This document shows, one piece after another, positions 18,449 through 28,983 of a DNA stretch of 64,000 bases. This DNA is from Paraplanobispora takensis. GTDB taxonomy: Bacteria; Actinomycetota; Actinomycetes; Streptosporangiales; Streptosporangiaceae. The notes under the pieces are model-generated. The model was not told the origin of the DNA. It ran no database searches and worked only from the letters and a program-made list of their open reading frames with translations. Location: contig NZ_BOOK01000017.1 in NCBI RefSeq assembly GCF_016863195.1, positions 1-64,000 of the forward strand, read 5' to 3'. Position 1 is the stretch's first letter, and each line of letters begins with the position of its first letter. The translations under genes were made by a program, and so were the position numbers.

Positions 18449-21118
18449 ATGATCCGCTGGCGTGACCTCCGGGTACCGCTGACCGCCGCCGGAGCGACCG
18501 GTGTGGCAGGCCTCGTGGCCGCCCTCGTCAGCGGCGCCTCGGCCGTGGTCGTCGGCGCGGTGGCGGGTGCGGCGGCGGCCGCGACGGCGGCCGCGTCCCT
18601 GTTCGTCGCCGCCTCCCGGCTCGCCGACCGCCGCAGGGCGCTGGCCTGGCGCTGGCTGGCGGGCGGGTCGCTCGTCTGGACCGCCGGGGTCGGCGCCCGG
18701 CCGATCGCCGACGGCGCGCCGTTCGCGGTGAACTTCGCCGACCTGGTCCTGCTGGCCGGGACGGCGATGCTCGCCGTCGGCACCGGCCTGTGCGCCGACC
18801 GGCCCGCGCACGGGCGGGCGCTCCTGCGCGACCTCGCCGACGCCTACGTCTGCGCGGCCTCCCTGTTCGCGATCGCCTGGGTCCTCGCGCTGGGACCGGT
18901 CTACCGCGAGGCCGGCGGCCCGGGGGACTTCGCGGTCAACCTGGCCTCCCCCCTGCTCTGCCTGATCCTCACATGCGTGGTCGGTCCCTCGGTGGTGCCG
19001 ATCCGGCGCTCGGCCTGGCCGGTGGGCCTGGCCGCCCTCGCCGTGCTGGCGGCCATCACGGTGGGCGAGACGGTCACCGCGGTGGCCAGGCTGGCCGGGG
19101 ACGCCCCGCCGATGGCCGGGGTCTGGCCTGCCCCGATGGCCTTCCTGCTGCTCGCGGCCGTTCCGTGGAGCGGCCGTGCGGCCCGCGCGGTGGACGCCGA
19201 GGACGACGGGCGCGAGCCGTACGACCGCGTGCACGCCTCCTCTCCGATCGCCGCGGTGCCGCTGGTCTTCGTCGCCGCGGCCACCGTCGTCGTGCTCGTC
19301 CGGGTGCTCGGCGGCCGGGTGGAGGGACCCGCCTCCGTACCGGTCGTCGTCGCGGCCTCGGTCGTCGTGATCCTGCTGGTGCGCCTGTTCTCGGCGCTGG
19401 GCGAGACCGGCCGCATGCGGCGCCTGCTGGACCTCGGTGAGCGGCAGCTCCACGACCTGGCCGAGAGCACCGGCGACGTGGTGCTGCTGTGCGACCAGCA
19501 CGGCGTGGTGCACCAGATCGGCGAGGGCGTCGAGATCACCTACGGCTACCGCCCCGACGAGCTGGTCGGCGGGTCGATCTTCGACTACATCCACCCGGAG
19601 GACCTGCCGGAGATCCAGATGGCGCTGCGCGCGATGGGCGCCGAGGAGGAGCACGAGGAGGGCCCGGGAGCCTGCATGATCGCGTGCCGGATCCGGGCGG
19701 CCGACGGCACCTGGCGGCCGACGGAGTCGGTGGCCACCCGGCACGTCCACGGCGAGGGGCTGCTGCTGGTCACCACCCGCGACGTCAGCGACGAGCAGGC
19801 CCTGCGCAACCAGGTCACCCACCTGACCTTCCACGACGGCGTCACCGGCCTGCCCAACCGGGCCTACTTCGAGGAGCGCACCCGGGAGGTCCTGGCCCGC
19901 CCCGGCGAGAGCCGGGTGGCCGTGATCTTCCTCGACCTCGACGGCTTCACCTCGGTCAACGACTCCGTCGGCCACGCCAGCGGCGACTACCTGCTCGGCC
20001 AGGCCGCCCGCAGGCTCCGCGCCGCCGTACGGGCCGACGACACCCTGGCGCGCTGGGGCGGCGACGAGTTCGCGGTGCTGCTGGAGAGCGGCGTGGACGC
20101 CGAGACGGCGGTGGACCTCGCCGAGTTGCTGATCCACACGGTCTCCTCCGAGCCGTTCCGGGTGGCCGACCGCGACATCGCGCTGACCGCGAGCGTCGGG
20201 GTCGCCTTCGCCGACGACGACGTGTCCTCGGCCGACCTGATCCGCAACGCCGACGTGGCGATGGCCAGGGCCAAGGAGCTCGGCGGACGCCGGGTCGAGG
20301 TGTTCGCCGCGCACATGCACGCCGACGTGGTCCGCCGCCTGGAGCTGGCCGCCGACCTGCAGCGGGCGCTGCTGGAGGGCCAGTTCGCGATCGAGTACCA
20401 GCCCGTGGTCGACCTGGCCACCTCCCGCGTCACCGCCGTGGAGGCGCTGGTGCGCTGGTGGCGGGGCGGCGAGTTCGTGCCCCCCGAGCAGTTCCTCGGC
20501 CCGGCCGAGGACACCGGCCTGATCGTGCCGCTGAGCGAGTGGATCCTGAGAGAGGCCTGCCAGGAGGTGGCCGCCTGGCGCGACTCCTCCTGGGACATCG
20601 GGCTCTCGCTCAACCTGTCGGCCCGGCAGATCACCGCGCCGCGGTTCGTGCAGACCATCGAGGCGGCGCTGGCCGAGAGCGGGCTGCCGCCCGGCGCGCT
20701 GACGCTTGAAGTGATCGAGGAGATGGTGGTCGAGGACGCCGAGGAGATCGTCACCCGGCTGTCCGAACTGCGCGCGCTCGGGGTACGGCTGGCCATCGAC
20801 GACTTCGGCACCGGCTACGCCTCGCTGGCGTTCCTCCGGCAGCTCCCGGTGGACATGATCAAGATCGACCCGTCGTTCGTGTCCGGGCTCGGGCGCGACG
20901 AGACCCTGACGCTGCTGACCCGCACGATCGTGCGGCTCGGTCACGACCTGGGGCTGATCGTGGTGGCGGAGGGCATCGAGCGTCCCGAGCAGCTGGACCT
21001 GCTGCGCGAGATGGGCTGCACCCGCGGTCAGGGATACCTGGTGGGACGGCCGATGGCCCCCCGCGGGGTCGACTCCCTGAGGCCCGCCACCGCCTCCAGC
21101 CTGCAGGGAAGCGTCTGA
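18449..21118 (+). CDS. Membrane GGDEF-EAL protein with PAS domain
   Basis: The roughly 889-residue protein has an N-terminal block of about nine hydrophobic helices (about 10-300) and a PAS domain (about 330-445, GEGVEITYGYRPDELVGGS). A GGDEF domain (about 455-615) has an intact GGDEF at 537-541, and an EAL domain (about 630-885) has EAL at 665-667, plus NLSARQ and DDFGTGYASL loops. Both active-site motifs are intact, so it could make or break cyclic di-GMP, a regulator of actinomycete development. ATG 18449 begins the first helix, while an in-frame start at 18230 would add 73 charged residues. The ilvB promoter begins within a few bases of its stop. Confidence 0.93.
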   Translation: MIRWRDLRVPLTAAGATGVAGLVAALVSGASAVVVGAVAGAAAAATAAASLFVAASRLADRRRALAWRWLAGGSLVWTAGVGARPIADGAPFAVNFADLVLLAGTAMLAVGTGLCADRPAHGRALLRDLADAYVCAASLFAIAWVLALGPVYREAGGPGDFAVNLASPLLCLILTCVVGPSVVPIRRSAWPVGLAALAVLAAITVGETVTAVARLAGDAPPMAGVWPAPMAFLLLAAVPWSGRAARAVDAEDDGREPYDRVHASSPIAAVPLVFVAAATVVVLVRVLGGRVEGPASVPVVVAASVVVILLVRLFSALGETGRMRRLLDLGERQLHDLAESTGDVVLLCDQHGVVHQIGEGVEITYGYRPDELVGGSIFDYIHPEDLPEIQMALRAMGAEEEHEEGPGACMIACRIRAADGTWRPTESVATRHVHGEGLLLVTTRDVSDEQALRNQVTHLTFHDGVTGLPNRAYFEERTREVLARPGESRVAVIFLDLDGFTSVNDSVGHASGDYLLGQAARRLRAAVRADDTLARWGGDEFAVLLESGVDAETAVDLAELLIHTVSSEPFRVADRDIALTASVGVAFADDDVSSADLIRNADVAMARAKELGGRRVEVFAAHMHADVVRRLELAADLQRALLEGQFAIEYQPVVDLATSRVTAVEALVRWWRGGEFVPPEQFLGPAEDTGLIVPLSEWILREACQEVAAWRDSSWDIGLSLNLSARQITAPRFVQTIEAALAESGLPPGALTLEVIEEMVVEDAEEIVTRLSELRALGVRLAIDDFGTGYASLAFLRQLPVDMIKIDPSFVSGLGRDETLTLLTRTIVRLGHDLGLIVVAEGIERPEQLDLLREMGCTRGQGYLVGRPMAPRGVDSLRPATASSLQGSV

Positions 21119-21119
21119 C

Positions 21120-21136
21120 ATCTCGCCTTCTGAGAC
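21120..21136 (+). promoter_or_regulatory. ilvB promoter element, TCTCG-N6-GAGA
   Basis: ATCTCG (21120-21125), CCTTCT (21126-21131) and GAGA (21132-21135) lie immediately upstream of the presumed leaderless leader start at 21137. The same spacing recurs before cimA and leuC. The middle six bases occupy the -10 position. This is my alignment by eye; binding by the IclR regulator is inferred. Confidence 0.55.
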
Positions 21137-21238
21137 ATGTGTCCCATGAATTTGACGCAGGGCCACTCCGTCGGTCATCGTGGACCCATGCATCACCGTG
21201 GGATCCGCGTAGTACTTCGCCGGCGCGCAGGCCGTTAG
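21137..21238 (+). CDS. ilvB leader peptide (attenuator)
   Basis: A 33-codon ORF starts MCPMN and ends in GIRVVLRRRAGR then TAG. An internal ATG at 21188 gives a 16-residue version. The run Ile-x-Val-Val-Leu just before the first hairpin is the classic control region for branched-chain amino acid attenuation. The longer form starts 5 bases after the -10-like hexamer, so it would be translated from a leaderless message. The leader of cimA also starts ATG-TGT-C and has a second Met at codon 4, which favours the long form. The stop codon sits inside the 1:2 hairpin loop. Confidence 0.75.
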   Translation: MCPMNLTQGHSVGHRGPMHHRGIRVVLRRRAGR

Positions 21239-21261
21239 CGAAGCACTCCGACCTGCGCGCC
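21222..21261 (+). promoter_or_regulatory. ilvB leader hairpin (pause/1:2 stem)
   Basis: GGCGCGCAGG (21222-21231) pairs perfectly with CCTGCGCGCC (21252-21261). The upstream arm overlaps the last codons of the leader peptide, so a ribosome stalled on the Val-Val-Leu codons would change which structure forms. The stem directly abuts the terminator stem. Confidence 0.7.
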
Positions 21262-21301
21262 GCCCCAGCCCCGCCAGTCCAGGTGGGATGGGGCCTTTTT
21301 T
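21262..21301 (+). terminator. ilvB attenuator terminator
   Basis: GCCCCA (21262-21267) pairs with TGGGGC (21289-21294), with additional CCCGCC/GGTGGG pairing inside, followed by six T residues at 21296-21301. It lies about 50 bases upstream of the ilvB start, as expected for a transcription attenuator. Confidence 0.78.
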
Positions 21302-21349
21302 ATGCCAGCGCAACGTTCAGCCACGTTCAGCCACGCAAGGAACGAGCCG

Positions 21350-23089
21350 ATGACCGAACAGATGACAGGAGCCCAGGCCCTGGTGAGGGCACTGGAGCAC
21401 GTCGGGGTCGACACCGTGTTCGGGATTCCGGGCGGCGCGATTCTCCCCGCCTACGATCCCCTCTACGACTCGACCAAGGTCCGGCACGTGCTCGTAAGGC
21501 ACGAGCAGGGCGCCGGCCACGCGGCCCAGGGATACGCGCAGGCCACCGGCAGGGTCGGGGTGTGCATGGCCACCAGCGGTCCGGGCGCGACCAACCTGGT
21601 CACCCCGATCGCCGACGCCTACATGGACTCGGTCCCCCTCGTCGCGATCACCGGGCAGGTCGCCAGCGGCGCGATCGGCACGGACGCGTTCCAGGAGGCC
21701 GACATCTCCGGCATCACCATGCCGATCACCAAGCACAACTTCCTGATCACCAACCCCGACGACATCGCGCGGACGATCCTGGAGGCGTTCCACATCGCCT
21801 CGACCGGGCGTCCCGGGCCGGTCCTGGTGGACATCTCCAAGGACGCCCTGCAGGCCACGACGACCTTCCCGAGCTGGCCGCCGGCGATGCAGCTGCCCGG
21901 CTACCGGCCGGTGACCCGCCCGCACTCCAAGCAGATCCGCGAGGCGGCCAAGCTGATCGCCGAGTCCCGGCGGCCGGTGCTCTACGTCGGCGGCGGCGTG
22001 CACAAGGCGGGAGCCTCGCCCGAGCTGCTGGAGTTCGCCGAGCTCACCGGCATCCCGGTGATCACCACGCTGATGGCCCGCGGCACCTTCCCCGACAGCC
22101 ACGCCCAGCACCTGGGCATGCCCGGCATGCACGGCTCGGTGGCGGCGGTCGGCGCGCTGCAGAAGTCCGATCTGATCATCGGTCTCGGCGTGCGCTTCGA
22201 CGACCGCGTCACCGGGGATCTGTCCAGCTTCGCGCCGTACGCCAAGGTGGTCCACGCCGACATCGACCCGGCGGAGATCTCCAAGAACCGGCACGCGGAC
22301 GTGCCCATCGTGGGCGACTGCAAGGAGGTCATCGCCGAGCTGATCGCGGCGGTGCGCAGCGACGGCCGCAAGGGCGACTACGCCGACTGGTGGACTCAGC
22401 TCGACTCCTACCGGGAGACCTACCCGCTGGGCTACGACCGGTTCGAGGACGGGTCCCTGGCGCCGCAGTACGTCATGGAGCGGCTGAGCGCCCTGGTCGG
22501 CCCCGACGCGATCTACACCGCGGGCGTCGGCCAGCACCAGATGTGGGCCGCGCAGTTCATCGGCTACGAGAAGCCCGGCACCTTCATCAACTCCGGCGGC
22601 GCCGGCACCATGGGGTTCGCGGTCCCGGCCGCGATGGGCGCCAAGATGGGACGTCCCGACGCCACGGTCTGGGCGGTCGACGGCGACGGCTGCTTCCAGA
22701 TGACCAACCAGGAACTGGCCACCTGCGTCATCGAGGGCGTGCCGATCAAGATCGCGGTCATCAACAACGGCAACCTCGGCATGGTCCGCCAGTGGCAGAC
22801 GCTCTTCTACAACGAGCGCTACTCCAACACCGACCTGCAGACGGTGCGCCGGATCCCGGACTTCGTGAAGCTCGCCGAGGCGTACGGTTGTGTGGGCCTG
22901 CGGTGTGAGCGGCCGGAGGACGTGGACGCGGCGATCCAGAAGGCGATGGAGATCAACGACGTGCCGGTCGTGATCGACTTCGTCGTTCACCAGGACGCGA
23001 TGGTCTGGCCGATGGTCGCGGCCGGGACCAGCAACGACGACATCAAGTTCGCGCGCGACATGGCGCCGGTCTGGGACAGCGAGGACTAG
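21350..23089 (+). CDS. ilvB: Acetolactate synthase large subunit
   Basis: The 579-residue thiamine-diphosphate enzyme condenses two pyruvates to acetolactate (valine/leucine) or pyruvate with 2-ketobutyrate to acetohydroxybutyrate (isoleucine). Evidence is the catalytic Glu in [34 protein letters not shown]-region RFDDRVTG, and the ThDP motif [15 protein letters not shown] ... [15 protein letters not shown] 21350 is preceded by AAGGA at about 9-10 bases; an in-frame ATG at 21302, directly after the attenuator T-run, has no ribosome site. It is the first structural gene of ilvBNC. Confidence 0.97.
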   Translation: MTEQMTGAQALVRALEHVGVDTVFGIPGGAILPAYDPLYDSTKVRHVLVRHEQGAGHAAQGYAQATGRVGVCMATSGPGATNLVTPIADAYMDSVPLVAITGQVASGAIGTDAFQEADISGITMPITKHNFLITNPDDIARTILEAFHIASTGRPGPVLVDISKDALQATTTFPSWPPAMQLPGYRPVTRPHSKQIREAAKLIAESRRPVLYVGGGVHKAGASPELLEFAELTGIPVITTLMARGTFPDSHAQHLGMPGMHGSVAAVGALQKSDLIIGLGVRFDDRVTGDLSSFAPYAKVVHADIDPAEISKNRHADVPIVGDCKEVIAELIAAVRSDGRKGDYADWWTQLDSYRETYPLGYDRFEDGSLAPQYVMERLSALVGPDAIYTAGVGQHQMWAAQFIGYEKPGTFINSGGAGTMGFAVPAAMGAKMGRPDATVWAVDGDGCFQMTNQELATCVIEGVPIKIAVINNGNLGMVRQWQTLFYNERYSNTDLQTVRRIPDFVKLAEAYGCVGLRCERPEDVDAAIQKAMEINDVPVVIDFVVHQDAMVWPMVAAGTSNDDIKFARDMAPVWDSED

Positions 23090-23094
23090 AACGC

Positions 23095-24652
<1,558 letters not shown>

Positions 24653-24716
24653 GCCGTCCGGCCGCCCGAGGCCGCCGCCGTACGGCTCCCTCATCCGAGG
24701 GGGCCGTACGCACGAC

Positions 24717-24764
24717 AGGACGCCCCCGCGACGATCCGTCCGTCGCGGGGGCGTCCTGTTTCTC
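24717..24764 (+). terminator. Strong terminator after ilvBNC
   Basis: This is a perfect 17-base stem (24717-24733 with 24741-24757; core cgcccccgcgacg) with a 7-base loop, followed by gtttctct. The loop and inner stem (gacgatccgtccg) reappear in a second hairpin at 27831-27867. Confidence 0.88.
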
Positions 24765-24852
24765 TCCCGGCAGCGTTCTCCCCGCGCCGGGATGTTCACC
24801 GGGGACGGCGTTCGGGCGGTGAGAGGGGGTGCTCACGCCGTCCCCGGGGGTT

Positions 24853-27477
24853 CTAGCGGGCGACGAAGACCTGAGTCCAGTACGGCGTGCCGCCGGCGCT
24901 CTTGACCATGCCCGCGCCGATGAGGTTGTACTTGCAGTTCATGATGTTGGCCCGGTGGCCGGAGCTGTTCATCCAGCCGGCGACCACGGAGGCCGGGTTC
25001 CCGTAGCCCGCGGCGACGTTCTCCGCGAACGCCGAGCCGCCGGTGAAGCCCGCCGCGCGGATGCGCTCCACGAAGGTGGGACCGCCCGGGAACTGGTGCG
25101 TCATCTGGTTGCGCTCGGCCTGGGTGGCCGAGTGGTCGTGCGCGGCCCTGTTGAGCTGCGGGTCGTGCTTGAGCGGACCGCAGCCGCCCTTCTGGCGCTC
25201 GATGTTCGTCAGGCGCACGACCTCGTTCTCCTCGGCCGAACCGACCGTGCCCGGGTCACCGGTGGGGTCGGTGGTGGGAGGCGTCGTCGGCTTGGTGGGA
25301 GTCGCCGTGGGCTTGGGCGTCGCGGTCGGCTTGGGCGTCGCGGTCGGCTTGGTAGTGGGGGTCGGCTTGGCCGTGGGCGTCACCGTCGGCTTGGTGGTGG
25401 GGGGCGTGGTCGGCTTGGTGGGAGTCGCCGTGGGCTTGGCCGTCGCGGTCGGCTTGCCGGTGGGGGTCGCGGTGCCGGTCGGCGTGGGGACGGGGGCGGC
25501 GGTCGCGGTGGTGGTGGAGGCGAACACCTCGGTCCAGTACGGCGTGCCGTAGGCGTTCCTGGCGTAGGCCACGGCGATGTGGGTGAGCTTGCAGTTCAGG
25601 ATGTTGGCGCGGTGGCCGCTGCTCCTCATCCACGCCCTGTGGACGGAGTCCGCGCTGCGCTGACCCCGGGCGATGTTCTCGGCCCAGCTGCGGAGCGGGG
25701 AGAACCCGGCGTTCCGGATGCGGTCACCGGGGCTGCGGCCGTCCCGCGAGTAGTGGTGGAAGTAACGGTTCTGCGCCATGTCGGTCGAGTGGCCCAGGGC
25801 CGCGGCGTACAGCCTGGCGTCGAGGACGAGCGGGGCGCAGCCGTTGTCCGCGCGCGCCTGGTTGACCAGATCGACGACCCGCTTCTCGGCCGGACGCACT
25901 CCCGGTGCGGTGGGCGCGGGGGTGGGGACGGCAGTGCCGGTGGGGGCGGGGGTCGGAGCGGCGGTGCCGGTCGGGGTGGGAACGGGGACGGCCGTACCGG
26001 TCGGCGTGGCCGTGGGGACGGCCGTCGGCACCGGAGTGGCGGTACCGGTCGGGGCGGGGGTGGCCGTGGCGGTCGGGGTGGGCGCCGGGCCCGCGGGCAG
26101 GGAGCCGGTCAGGCTCAGCCGGGGCGTGGTGACGCTGCTGCCGCCGCTGGTGTAGGTGACGGCCTTGCCGCTGCTCCGGAGCTTCGTCAGGATCTCGGCC
26201 ACGCTCGCGTCCGGCATGGCCTGCCGCATCAGCGCGAAGGCGCCGGCCACGTGCGGGGCGGCCATGGAGGTGCCGCTGTAGCGGGCCCAGGCGTTGTTCG
26301 GGACGCTGGACTGGATCTGCACGCCCGGGGCGAAGACGTCCAGCAGCGCGCCGCGGTTGGAGAAGGAGGCGACCGCGTCGCCGTTGTCGGTGGCGCCCAC
26401 CGTCACGGCGCTGGAGATGCAGGCGGGCGAGCCGACGGCGGCGCCGTACCCGGAGTTGCCGGCGGCGATCACGGTGGCGACGCCGCGGCCCAGCAGCACG
26501 TCGATCTCGGACTTGATGCCGTTGCCCGAGGGGTTGGTGTCGCAGGAGGAGGCGAACTGGCCGCCGCCGAGGCTCATGTTGGCCGAGGCGATCCTGCGGG
26601 TCTTGCTCAGCTCCGCGACGTAGTTCAGCGCGCGCTTCTGGTCGGAGGTGTAGGACAGGACGCACGGCGCCCGTCCGCCACAGGCGTCCGCGCTGTCGAA
26701 CCGGGTGAACACCTGGATGGCGATGATGCCCGAGTCGGGGGCGACGCCGTCGCTGCTGATGCCGGCGGCCTTCTTGCCCGAGGTGATGCCGGCCACGTGG
26801 CTGCCGTGCGTGCACAGGCTGCCGTTGTTGCACTTGGCCGTCTCGGCGTTGGCGGCGCCGGTGCCGATCTGCGAGTTCTCACCGCTGGGGCAGAGGGAGG
26901 ACGACCCCTGCCTGCTGTCGGTGGTGGAGAAGCACGCCTCGGCGACGATGCGGCCGGCGAAGAACGGGTGGTCGCGGTCGATGCCGGTGTCCAGGATCGC
27001 GACGTCCCAGCCGGCTCCGGTGTAACCGGAGGTGTGGGCCTTGTCGGCGCCGATGACGTTGATGCTGGTCCCCAGGGCGGTGGGGCGGCTGAGCCGGTCC
27101 TCGTAGATCGCCTCGATGCGCTTGTCGTCGTCGAGCTTGGTCAGCGTGGCCTTGTCGACCTCCATGACGAAGAAGTCGCGTGCGGGCGGCTGCTCCGGTA
27201 CGTCGGTGGTCTGCGACAGGGCCTCGGCGCTCTTGGCGACGGGCGCCACCTGCTGCCCGCGGTCCACCTCGACGACGGCGCGGACGGTCTCGCCCTTCTG
27301 CACCTCGGCCTTGAGGGCCGGGTCGACGACGGGGGCGCCGGTGGCGGGGGGCGCGCTGGCGGCGGGCGCGGTGGGGGACGCGCTGGGGGGCGCGGCGTAG
27401 GCCGCGGGGCCGGCGACCATGGTCGCGGCGGTGGCGGCGAGCACGGTGGCGCTGGCGAGCAGAGACCGCAGTCTCAA
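24853..27477 (-). CDS. Secreted subtilase with two C-terminal CAP domains
   Basis: The roughly 874-residue exported protein has signal peptide RSLLASATVLAATAATMVAG ending AAYA, then an I9-like propeptide (about 55-130). The S8 peptidase (about 150-455) has Asp163 (AILDTGIDRDHP), His224 (CTHGSHVAG), oxyanion Asn341 (IAAGNSG) and Ser404 (SGTSMAAPHVAG). A Pro/Thr linker leads to CAP domain 1 (about 535-660, SSGHRANILNCK), a Lys/Pro/Thr linker, and CAP domain 2 (about 740-874, NSSGHRANIMNCK). It is probably wall-associated or released. Start: TTG at 27477 sits 4 bases after GGAGG. Fusion of a serine peptidase with tandem CAP domains is unusual. Confidence 0.92.
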   Translation of the reverse strand: MRLRSLLASATVLAATAATMVAGPAAYAAPPSASPTAPAASAPPATGAPVVDPALKAEVQKGETVRAVVEVDRGQQVAPVAKSAEALSQTTDVPEQPPARDFFVMEVDKATLTKLDDDKRIEAIYEDRLSRPTALGTSINVIGADKAHTSGYTGAGWDVAILDTGIDRDHPFFAGRIVAEACFSTTDSRQGSSSLCPSGENSQIGTGAANAETAKCNNGSLCTHGSHVAGITSGKKAAGISSDGVAPDSGIIAIQVFTRFDSADACGGRAPCVLSYTSDQKRALNYVAELSKTRRIASANMSLGGGQFASSCDTNPSGNGIKSEIDVLLGRGVATVIAAGNSGYGAAVGSPACISSAVTVGATDNGDAVASFSNRGALLDVFAPGVQIQSSVPNNAWARYSGTSMAAPHVAGAFALMRQAMPDASVAEILTKLRSSGKAVTYTSGGSSVTTPRLSLTGSLPAGPAPTPTATATPAPTGTATPVPTAVPTATPTGTAVPVPTPTGTAAPTPAPTGTAVPTPAPTAPGVRPAEKRVVDLVNQARADNGCAPLVLDARLYAAALGHSTDMAQNRYFHHYSRDGRSPGDRIRNAGFSPLRSWAENIARGQRSADSVHRAWMRSSGHRANILNCKLTHIAVAYARNAYGTPYWTEVFASTTTATAAPVPTPTGTATPTGKPTATAKPTATPTKPTTPPTTKPTVTPTAKPTPTTKPTATPKPTATPKPTATPTKPTTPPTTDPTGDPGTVGSAEENEVVRLTNIERQKGGCGPLKHDPQLNRAAHDHSATQAERNQMTHQFPGGPTFVERIRAAGFTGGSAFAENVAAGYGNPASVVAGWMNSSGHRANIMNCKYNLIGAGMVKSAGGTPYWTQVFVAR

Positions 27478-27545
27478 TGTTCCTCCGGGGGTGAGAGGTC
27501 CGGCGAGGATGCCCGTGTGGTGTCGCTCGGCCGGCCGTACGGGGC

Positions 27546-27625
27546 GTGTCCTGCGGGGACACGCGGGGGAGGGGAATCGTGGGCGCCCCGGGCGGGAGCC
27601 GGGGCGCGTGAACCGATGGCGGTTC
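27546..27625 (-). promoter_or_regulatory. Structured 5' leader of the subtilase gene
   Basis: Three perfect hairpins lie upstream of the TTG start: GTGTCC/GGACAC (27546-27562), a 9-base GCGCCCCGG/CCGGGGCGC (27583-27607) and GAACCG/CGGTTC (27610-27625). AT-richer promoter-like DNA lies beyond, at about 27700-27770. This implies a folded leader of roughly 200 bases. I looked for the conserved blocks of the cyclic di-AMP riboswitch and did not find a convincing match. Confidence 0.45.
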
Positions 27626-27830
27626 CCGGGCTCCCGACGGTCTTCTCCCTGCGGGAGATCATCGGGAAGCGGGGACCATGGTACATATGGGGCTGAAGCG
27701 GGGGAAGAGAAGATTTGTCGAATCTGTGGAGGAATTCCGCGAAATATTCTGTACTCGTCACGTTTTTGAGGAAGACCTGTTCCCATCGGTGATGAGGTGT
27801 GAAGCCGCAGCTGAGAGCACGCCTATGGTG

Positions 27831-27867
27831 GCGCCCCCGCGACGATCCGTCCGCCGCGGGGGCGTCC
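27831..27867. repeat. Second copy of the ilvC-terminator-like hairpin
   Basis: The word cgcccccgcgacgatccgtc, followed by a G-rich return arm, matches the core of the hairpin at 24717-24757. Here the stem has a mismatch and no T-run follows on either strand. It lies between the subtilase gene and the stand-alone CAP gene. The rest of 27478-28009 holds only promoter and leader DNA. Confidence 0.7.
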
Positions 27868-28009
27868 CCATCTCCCGGTGTGGTCCGGGAGCGACCCCGT
27901 CCCGCCCGCCGCGGCTGCCCGGACAGCGGCCACGGGAGGCGAGAGGTTCAGGGGGGAGCCGGTGGGGGGTCGCACCGCGCCGCGCGACACCCCACCGGTC
28001 CGGGGGGTG

Positions 28010-28852
28010 CTATCCGACGAAGACCTGGGTCCAGTACGGCGTGCCGTTGCCGCTCTTGGCCATGCCCGCACCGATGAGGGTGAACTCGCAGTTCAGGATG
28101 TTGGCCCGGTGGCCCTTGCTCCCCATCCAGCCGGTGACGGTCTCTGTAGGGGTTCGCCGACCGTAGGAGATGTTCTCGGCGAACGTCGAGCCGCCCTGGA
28201 AGCCCGCGTCACGAATGCGCTGCACGAAGCCGGGACCGTCCTTGAACTGGTGCGTCATCTCATTCCGGGAGGCCTGGGTGGCCGAGTGGTCATGGGCGGC
28301 CTTGTTGAGCTGCGGGTCGTGCTTGAGAGGCTTGCAGCCGGCCTTCGTCCGCTCCTGGTTCGTCAGGCGCACGACCTCGCTCTCCTCCGCCGTGCCCACG
28401 GTGCCCGGAGGCGTCGTCGGTGCGGCGCTGCCCGTCGGAGTGGGCGTGGGCGTGGGAGTCGGCGTGCCCGGAGGAGCGCACGACAGCCGGACCGCCCTCG
28501 ACCTGTCCGCGTTGCCGCGGTAGTCGACGATCACGGCGTAGTAGGTCCGGGGGGCGGGACCGCACTTGAACTTCAGGGTGAACCGTCCGTTGACCCCGAC
28601 CTTGGCGCCGCTCTTGAGCGTGCGGTCCGGGCCCCGCCTGGCCTGCTTGACGCGGATGCGGAGCAGCGCCCTGTCGTCACAGCCCATCCGGGCGCCGGTC
28701 ACCTGGATCCTCCCCGCGGCGTTGACGGCCGGGGCGGACACCCGCACCCGGCAGGTGTCCCGAGGGGCCGCCGCGGCGTCGGCCGCGGCGACCGGGGTGC
28801 TCAGTGCCGCCAGACTCCCGATGCAGACGATCGCTCCCAGCGGTCTGCGCAT
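28010..28852 (-). CDS. Secreted CAP (SCP/YkwD-like) domain protein
   Basis: The 280-residue protein has a signal peptide (about 1-24, ending VAAADA). An N-terminal beta-rich module (about 30-130) with four Cys is followed by a Pro/Thr linker (TPTPTPTPTG) and a CAP domain (about 150-280) with HDHSATQASRNEMTHQF, TFAENISYG and KGHRANILNCEFTLIGAG. The CAP part is closely similar to CAP domain 2 of the neighbouring subtilase, so the two are local paralogues. CAP proteins in bacteria are secreted, with uncertain biochemical role (lipid or wall binding). It is on the same strand as the subtilase but 530 bases away, so probably separately transcribed. Confidence 0.9.
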   Translation of the reverse strand: MRRPLGAIVCIGSLAALSTPVAAADAAAAPRDTCRVRVSAPAVNAAGRIQVTGARMGCDDRALLRIRVKQARRGPDRTLKSGAKVGVNGRFTLKFKCGPAPRTYYAVIVDYRGNADRSRAVRLSCAPPGTPTPTPTPTPTGSAAPTTPPGTVGTAEESEVVRLTNQERTKAGCKPLKHDPQLNKAAHDHSATQASRNEMTHQFKDGPGFVQRIRDAGFQGGSTFAENISYGRRTPTETVTGWMGSKGHRANILNCEFTLIGAGMAKSGNGTPYWTQVFVG

Positions 28853-28983
28853 ATCGGTTCCTCCAGAGGTTTAGACGCTGGATGGAACCCGCATTCTGTC
28901 GGGGGTAGATCCCCCTTGTCACGATTTTTAAGGAAAAGATAAGGGACTCCGGTAAACCAGAGTGATCGTTGAGGCGTCTGCGA

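Noticed and set aside
21119-21349. T-box riboswitch before ilvB
   Set aside because: No AGGGTGGNACCGCG-type antiterminator block or specifier loop could be found; a leader ORF with Val and Leu codons explains the region better.
24829-27696. 955-codon Gly-rich open frame opposite the subtilase
   Set aside because: The translation is low-complexity Gly/Arg/Val from the antisense of Pro/Thr linkers; the minus-strand gene has full catalytic motifs.
27478-27700. Cyclic di-AMP riboswitch upstream of the subtilase
   Set aside because: Context is suggestive, but the conserved G-rich and GTGAAT-type blocks could not be matched on the coding strand.
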